NCBI RefSeq assembly: GCF_030388665.1 | Contig: NZ_CP128846.1 | Location: 3,946,001-4,010,000, forward strand | DNA length: 64,000 nucleotides | Source of the DNA: Streptomyces flavofungini | Lineage (GTDB): Bacteria > Actinomycetota > Actinomycetes > Streptomycetales > Streptomycetaceae | Reading direction: 5' to 3' | Shown: positions 59,884 through 64,000 of the stretch, one piece after another | Numbering within the stretch: position 1 is the first letter of the stretch | Layout: every line of letters begins with the position of its first letter | The notes under the pieces: generated by a model | Told to the model about the DNA's origin: nothing | Databases searched by the model: none | What the model saw: only the letters and a program-made list of their open reading frames with translations | Translations under genes and position numbers: made by a program

Positions 59884-61848
59884 GTGCGCAGTTCTCGTGG
59901 GGCCAGGGCAGTGGCGGTGGGGGTGAGCGGCATATTTCTCGCCGTCTCGGTGAATTCCGTCTCGGCGTACGCTGTCCCCGAAGTCGCGGTGGAACGCGTG
60001 AGCACGGTCATTCCCGCTGCGGACAAGGGGAATTGGACGGTTGCGGACGCGGAGAAGTTCTGGACCGCGCGGCGCATGGAGTCGGCGGCCCCGCCCCCGG
60101 CCGCGAAAACCACGGATGCCCCGAATACCAGGGGTGCTGTGCGTGCCACGGATGGCGTGCGTGCAGGGGATGGCTCGGACGGCGCCGAAGTCGCGACCGC
60201 TTATCCCGGCGCGCGGGCCGTTCCCGCGGAACAGCGCGCCACGGCCACAGTCCCGGTGAAGGCCCAATCCAAGGCCGGAGCCAAGCCCAAAGCCAAGGCC
60301 GGAGCTAAGCCCAAGCCCAAAGCCAAGGTCTACAAGGGCACCATGACCGTCGGCGTCCTGTACTTCGTCGACAAGGGCATGGCCTCCCACAACTGCACGG
60401 CCAGCGTGGTGCACAGCCCGAAGGGCAATCTGCTCCTCACGGCAGGACACTGCGCCAACGGCAGCAAGTACGCCTTCGTGCCGCAGTACCGGACGGGCAG
60501 GAGCGCCGCGCGCCAGCCGCACGGGATCTGGGCGGTCGACCGCGTCTTCAAGGACCCGCGGCGCACCACGTACGGCCCGGGCTCCGACCTGGACTTCGCC
60601 TTCACGACCGTCAAGCCGGACCGGCGCGGACGCCAGATCGAGCAGGTCACCGGCGCCAACAAGCTGACCCGGACGCCCGGTTACCGCGGCCAGGTCACCG
60701 TCATCGGCTACCCCTCGGCCAGGAACGCGCCCGTGGACAAGGCGATCAAGTGCCGGGCGAACACGACCCGGCTGCCGGGGTACGGACAGCTGCGCATGGA
60801 GTGCGGCGGTTTCCACGGCGGCACGTCCGGCAGCCCGTGGCTGCGGAACTTCGACGAGCGCACCGGGACCGGCCAGGTCGTCGGGAACCTCGGCGGCGCG
60901 GGTGGCGGCGGGGCCAGCGACGACGTCTCGTACGCGCCGTACTACGACGACGAGGTGTTCAAGCTCTACCGGGACGCGATCGACGGCGTCGCCACCGTGC
61001 GGCGCCCGCCGCTGCCGTACTCCCCCGGCTCCGGCGAGACCTGGCGGCACGCCAGGCACCTGGCGTCCGGCGAGTACACCGGCGACGGCACGGCCGACCT
61101 CCTCGTGGTGTGGACCGACGGCGAGGTCACCCTGCACCCGGGCAACGGCAAGGGCGGGTTCAGCGGGGAGCGGCGCCTGAAGTCCGCCAACGGCACCTGG
61201 AAGCACGCGACGACGGTCACCGGCGGCGACTTCACCCGGGGCAGGGGCACCGACGACCTCATGGTGCGCTGGAGCGACGGCGAGGTCACGCTGTACCCGG
61301 ACGTGAGCGCCGCCGGCCTCCGCGCGGAGGTCGAGCTGGCACCCGCCCGTTCCACCTGGAAGCACGCCACGCTGCTCACCGCGGGCCGTTTCACCGGCAA
61401 CGGCCGGACGGACGACCTCGTCGTGCGCTGGAGCGACGGTGAAGTCACCCTCTACAGCGAGGTGAACGGCCGTGCCTTCAAGAACGGCCGCGGCTACGAG
61501 AAGGAGACCCGGCTCCAGAAGCCCAACGGCACCTGGAAGCACGCCACGCTCCTGACCGGCGGCGACTTCACGGGCAGAGGCAACTGGGACCTCGTCGTCC
61601 GCTGGTCCGACGGCGAACGCACCCTGTACCAGGACCTGAGCGCGTCCGGCCTCGGCAAGGAGACCCGGATGCAGGGGCCCAACGCCCGCTGGAAGCAGGC
61701 CGAGGCGATGACGGCGGGCGCCTACAGCGCGAACGGGCGCCCGGACGACCTGATCGTCCGCTGGAGCGACGGCGAGGTCACGCTGTACGCCGACACCGGC
61801 AAAAAGCTCGGCGCGGCGAGGACTCTCGTCCCACCGGCGACCCGCTAG
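59884..61848 (+). CDS. Secreted trypsin-like serine protease with five C-terminal repeat blades
   Basis: Exported protease of 654 residues. The signal region (VAVGVSGIFLAVSVNSVSAYA) is followed by an Ala/Lys-rich propeptide (repeat SKAGAKPKAKAGAKPKPKAK). The chymotrypsin domain has His in LLTAGHC (near residue 196), Asp in GSDLDFAF (near 240) and Ser in GGTSGSPW (near 315). The C-terminal part (about 385-645) holds five repeats of the form ...TWKHAT(L/T)LT.GDFTG..DDLVVRWSDGEVTLY, FG-GAP/beta-propeller-like, probably for binding. GTG 59884 has GAAGGG five bases upstream. Confidence 0.9.
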   Translation: MRSSRGARAVAVGVSGIFLAVSVNSVSAYAVPEVAVERVSTVIPAADKGNWTVADAEKFWTARRMESAAPPPAAKTTDAPNTRGAVRATDGVRAGDGSDGAEVATAYPGARAVPAEQRATATVPVKAQSKAGAKPKAKAGAKPKPKAKVYKGTMTVGVLYFVDKGMASHNCTASVVHSPKGNLLLTAGHCANGSKYAFVPQYRTGRSAARQPHGIWAVDRVFKDPRRTTYGPGSDLDFAFTTVKPDRRGRQIEQVTGANKLTRTPGYRGQVTVIGYPSARNAPVDKAIKCRANTTRLPGYGQLRMECGGFHGGTSGSPWLRNFDERTGTGQVVGNLGGAGGGGASDDVSYAPYYDDEVFKLYRDAIDGVATVRRPPLPYSPGSGETWRHARHLASGEYTGDGTADLLVVWTDGEVTLHPGNGKGGFSGERRLKSANGTWKHATTVTGGDFTRGRGTDDLMVRWSDGEVTLYPDVSAAGLRAEVELAPARSTWKHATLLTAGRFTGNGRTDDLVVRWSDGEVTLYSEVNGRAFKNGRGYEKETRLQKPNGTWKHATLLTGGDFTGRGNWDLVVRWSDGERTLYQDLSASGLGKETRMQGPNARWKQAEAMTAGAYSANGRPDDLIVRWSDGEVTLYADTGKKLGAARTLVPPATR

Positions 61849-61901
61849 CCCGCGGCCGCAGTCCGCACAGCCCGCAGTCCGCAGTCCGCGCAGCCCGCGC
61901 C

Positions 61902-62105
61902 TCAGCGCCGGGCCCGCGCCCTGCCCTGCTCCCCGTAGAACGCGAGGACGGCGCCGACAGCGACCAGCACGACGTATCCGGCGCCGGGCACGTCCCACCA
62001 CTTGTGGATCAGGCCCCAGGGGCCGTCCCCGAAGAGATTCCCTGCGACACCGAGCGCGCCCTGCACTCCGACGACCCAGCCGACGATGGCGATGATTTCT
62101 TTCAT
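61902..62105 (-). CDS. Small membrane protein (67 aa)
   Basis: Two hydrophobic stretches (IIAIVGWVVGVQGALGVAGNL and YVVLVAVGAVLAFYGE) and a basic end (QGRARARR). Weak ribosome binding site, ATG 62105. No family recognised. It lies downstream of the lysS terminator on the same strand and convergent to the protease gene. Confidence 0.65.
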   Translation of the reverse strand: MKEIIAIVGWVVGVQGALGVAGNLFGDGPWGLIHKWWDVPGAGYVVLVAVGAVLAFYGEQGRARARR

Positions 62106-62198
62106 GGGTCCAGGATCAGGCCGGTGACCGGCCGGAACGTCCTGCCCGGGGCCGAAACCCGGGTAGTCCGAAGGATGCACCCGGCGGCGGCGCGCAAA

Positions 62199-62229
62199 GG
62201 GGGGCGGGCCCGGAATGGACCCGCCCCCC
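62199..62229 (-). terminator. Terminator of lysS
   Basis: GGGGGGCGGG / CCCGCCCCCC (62199-62208, 62220-62229) with a short T-run on the minus strand, 35 bases after the lysS stop. Confidence 0.8.
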
Positions 62230-62263
62230 TCACGCCGTGCCTGAGCCCTCCCAGGCGTGCCGA

Positions 62264-64000
62264 CTAGGCGCCGAGCAGCTTCCGCACCCGCTCCGCCCCC
62301 ACCGCGAGCAGCAGCGTGGGCAGGCGCGGCCCGGTGTCCCGGCTCACCAGCAGGTGGTACAGGAGCGCGAAGAACGTCCGCTGGGCCGTCTTGATCTCCG
62401 GCGGCAGCTCCTTGGGCCCGGCGTCGGCGGCGAAGCCCGCGCGGACCTTCGGGACGCCGTAGACCAGGTGGGTCAGGCCGTCCAGGGACCAGTGCGAGTC
62501 CAGGCCGTCCAGGAGCAGCCGCAGGGACTCGCGACCCTCCTCGTCGAGGGAGCCGAGCAGTTCCATGTCGGGCTCGTCCCGCACGACGGTGCGCTGGTCG
62601 GCCGGGACGTGCGTGTTGATCCACGCCTCGGCCTTGTCGAGCCGGGGCCGCGCCTCGTCGAGGGAGGCCAGCGGGTCGGCCGGGTCGAGCTCGGACAGGA
62701 TGCGCAGGGTCTGGTCCTCGGCGCCGGCGGTGATGTCGGCGACGGAGGCCAGCGTGCGGTACGGCAGCGGGTGCGGCGTCGTCGGGAGCGGTCCGGCGGC
62801 GGTGCCCACGGCGCGCGTGTACGCGGCGGCGTCGGCGGGCAGCGCGGAGCCGTCGGCGACCTTCGCGGCGAGCTTGTCCCACTCGTCGTAGAGCCGCTGG
62901 ATCTCCTGGTCGAAGGCGATCTTGAAGGACTGGTTGGGCCTGCGGCGGGCGTACAGCCAGCGCAGCAGCGGCGCCTCCATGATCTTCAGGGCGTCGGCCG
63001 GGGTGGGCACGCCGCCCCGGGACGAGGACATCTTGGCCATGCCGCTGATGCCCACGAAGGCGTACATCGGGCCGATGGGCTGCACGCCGTCGAAGATCTG
63101 CCGGACGATCTGGCCGCCGACGACGAAGGACGAGCCGGGCGAGGAGTGGTCCACGCCGCTGGGCTCGAAGATCACGCCCTCGTAGGCCCAGCGCATCGGC
63201 CAGTCGACCTTCCAGACCAGCTTGCCGCGGTTGAACTCGCTCAGCCGCACGGTCTCCTCGAAGCCGCAGGCCGTGCAGACGTAGGCCAGCTCCGTGGAGT
63301 CGTCGTCGTAGGAGGTGACGGTGGTCAGGTCCTTGCCGCACTGGCCGCAGTAGGGCTTGTACGGGAAGTACCCGCCGGTGCCGCCGCTGCCGTCGTCCTC
63401 GGCGGCCGCGCCGGAGCCCTCGGCGGCCTCCAGCTCGGCCTCGTCGGCGGGCTTCTGCTGCTTCTTGCCCTTGGCCGGGTCCTTCTTGGTGCGGTACTGG
63501 TCGAGGATCGCGTCGATGTCGGCGCGGTGCCGCATCGCGTGCAGGATCTGCTCGCGGTACGCCCCCGAGGTGTACTGCTCGGTCTGGCTGATCCCGTCGA
63601 ACTCGACGCCGAGGTCGGCGAGCGACGCGGCCATGGCGGCCTTGAAGTGCTCGGCCCAGTTCGGGTACGCCGAACCGGCGGGCGCGGGCACCGACGTCAG
63701 GGGCTTGCCGATGTGCTCGGCCCAGGACTCGTCGACGCCGGGGACCCCGGCCGGGACCTTGCGGTACCGGTCGTAGTCGTCCCAGGAGATCAGGTGCCGG
63801 ACCTGGTGGCCGCGGCGGCGGATCTCGTCGGCGACCAGGTGCGGGGTCATGACCTCGCGCAGGTTGCCCAGGTGGATGGGGCCGGAGGGGGAGAGGCCCG
63901 AGGCGACCGTGACGGGTTTGCCCGGGGCACGACGCTCCGACTCGGCGATGACCTCGTCCGCGTAGCGGGAGACCCAGTCGGTGGTATCGGTGCTCTGAGC
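62264..64000 (-). CDS. lysS: Lysyl-tRNA synthetase, class I (5' end just beyond window)
   Basis: Attaches lysine to tRNA-Lys. This is the class I type, as found in many Streptomyces. Visible over 579 codons: the HIGH-like motif PIHLGN near the N-terminus (VASGLSPSGPIHLGNLREV), zinc-ribbon cysteines CGQCGK and CTACG (near residue 210), and the KMSKS-like KMSSS (near 290). The C-terminal helical anticodon-binding part ends VRKLLGA. Only a few N-terminal residues are missing (reading AQSTDTTDWVSRYADEV at the edge). A Lys/Glu/Ala-rich insertion (KKQQKPADEAELEAAEGSG) precedes the zinc ribbon. Confidence 0.94.
   Translation of the reverse strand, partial: AQSTDTTDWVSRYADEVIAESERRAPGKPVTVASGLSPSGPIHLGNLREVMTPHLVADEIRRRGHQVRHLISWDDYDRYRKVPAGVPGVDESWAEHIGKPLTSVPAPAGSAYPNWAEHFKAAMAASLADLGVEFDGISQTEQYTSGAYREQILHAMRHRADIDAILDQYRTKKDPAKGKKQQKPADEAELEAAEGSGAAAEDDGSGGTGGYFPYKPYCGQCGKDLTTVTSYDDDSTELAYVCTACGFEETVRLSEFNRGKLVWKVDWPMRWAYEGVIFEPSGVDHSSPGSSFVVGGQIVRQIFDGVQPIGPMYAFVGISGMAKMSSSRGGVPTPADALKIMEAPLLRWLYARRRPNQSFKIAFDQEIQRLYDEWDKLAAKVADGSALPADAAAYTRAVGTAAGPLPTTPHPLPYRTLASVADITAGAEDQTLRILSELDPADPLASLDEARPRLDKAEAWINTHVPADQRTVVRDEPDMELLGSLDEEGRESLRLLLDGLDSHWSLDGLTHLVYGVPKVRAGFAADAGPKELPPEIKTAQRTFFALLYHLLVSRDTGPRLPTLLLAVGAERVRKLLGA

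Noticed and set aside
59209..62001. 930-residue minus-strand frame covering the protease gene
   Set aside because: It is antisense to a well-supported protease. Only its last 187 codons look like a real secreted protein, and the rest is a GC-rich shadow with abnormal composition.

Overview
The window is typical high-GC Streptomyces chromosome (about 70% G+C by eye, GTG starts, strong third-position G/C). It carries the futalosine menaquinone genes, the ResB-type cytochrome c maturation operon next to hemL, a class I lysyl-tRNA synthetase, DUF3558 lipoproteins and the short intergenic repeats common in that genus. I counted about 55 protein-coding genes, several relics and many short tandem repeats. 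Both ends cut genes: a fatty acyl-CoA ligase on the left and lysS on the right.

Layout. 0-6 kb: acyl-CoA ligase (partial), then a regulator cassette made of an HD-domain nucleotidase-like gene and an XRE regulator, divergent from three small genes ending in a DUF6879-like gene, then an AraC-type regulator. 6-11.6 kb: secreted lipase, MFS exporter with a divergent MmyB-type regulator, secreted tripeptidyl-aminopeptidase-like hydrolase. 11.8-15.2 kb: a fatty-acid module (FabG4-like reductase, MaoC-like dehydratase, convergent TetR regulator). 15.3-17 kb: DAACS-family symporter behind a cysteine-rich leader peptide. 17-22.6 kb: menaquinone block (DUF4229, mqnE, Lrp regulator, a 43-residue basic peptide gene, ubiX/mqnM, mqnP, mqnL). 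22.7-27.3 kb: PLDc_N protein, 2OG-Fe(II) oxygenase, a deletion scar joining remnants of an ArsR regulator and a quinone oxidoreductase, SRPBCC protein, ECF sigma factor with its CU044_5270-type partner. 27.3-37.8 kb: ccsB, resB, ccdA, resA, then a 2.2 kb lower-GC insertion with decayed IS605/TnpB and IS630 sequence and a small secreted protein, then a polysaccharide deacetylase lipoprotein, a histidine phosphatase and hemL.

38-50.3 kb: an unknown conserved-looking protein, a LuxR regulator, an FAD/NAD(P)-binding protein, a penicillin-binding protein coupled to a lipoprotein esterase through three overlapping mini-ORFs, LysR plus a class A beta-lactamase-like protein, a mycothiol-dependent-type metal-binding protein, an AraC regulator, a GNAT acetyltransferase, a secreted protein, an SDR and a small membrane protein. 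50.4-64 kb: rtcB, two DUF3558 lipoproteins, a frameshifted DUF2637 gene, an IS481 remnant and a gene fragment, an MFS exporter with divergent ArsR and palindromic operators, a secreted trypsin-like protease with five repeat blades, and lysS.

The most unusual observations are: (1) the 29-bp tandem repeat that builds a chain of three ATGA-overlapping mini-ORFs between the esterase and the penicillin-binding protein; (2) the cysteine-rich leader peptide ahead of the DAACS transporter, which suggests cystine or cysteine uptake; (3) the double-truncation scar at 24.4 kb; (4) the decayed TnpB with a preserved right-end hairpin; and (5) the unusually large number of tandem repeats, several of which contain stop codons or extend reading frames in multiples of three.
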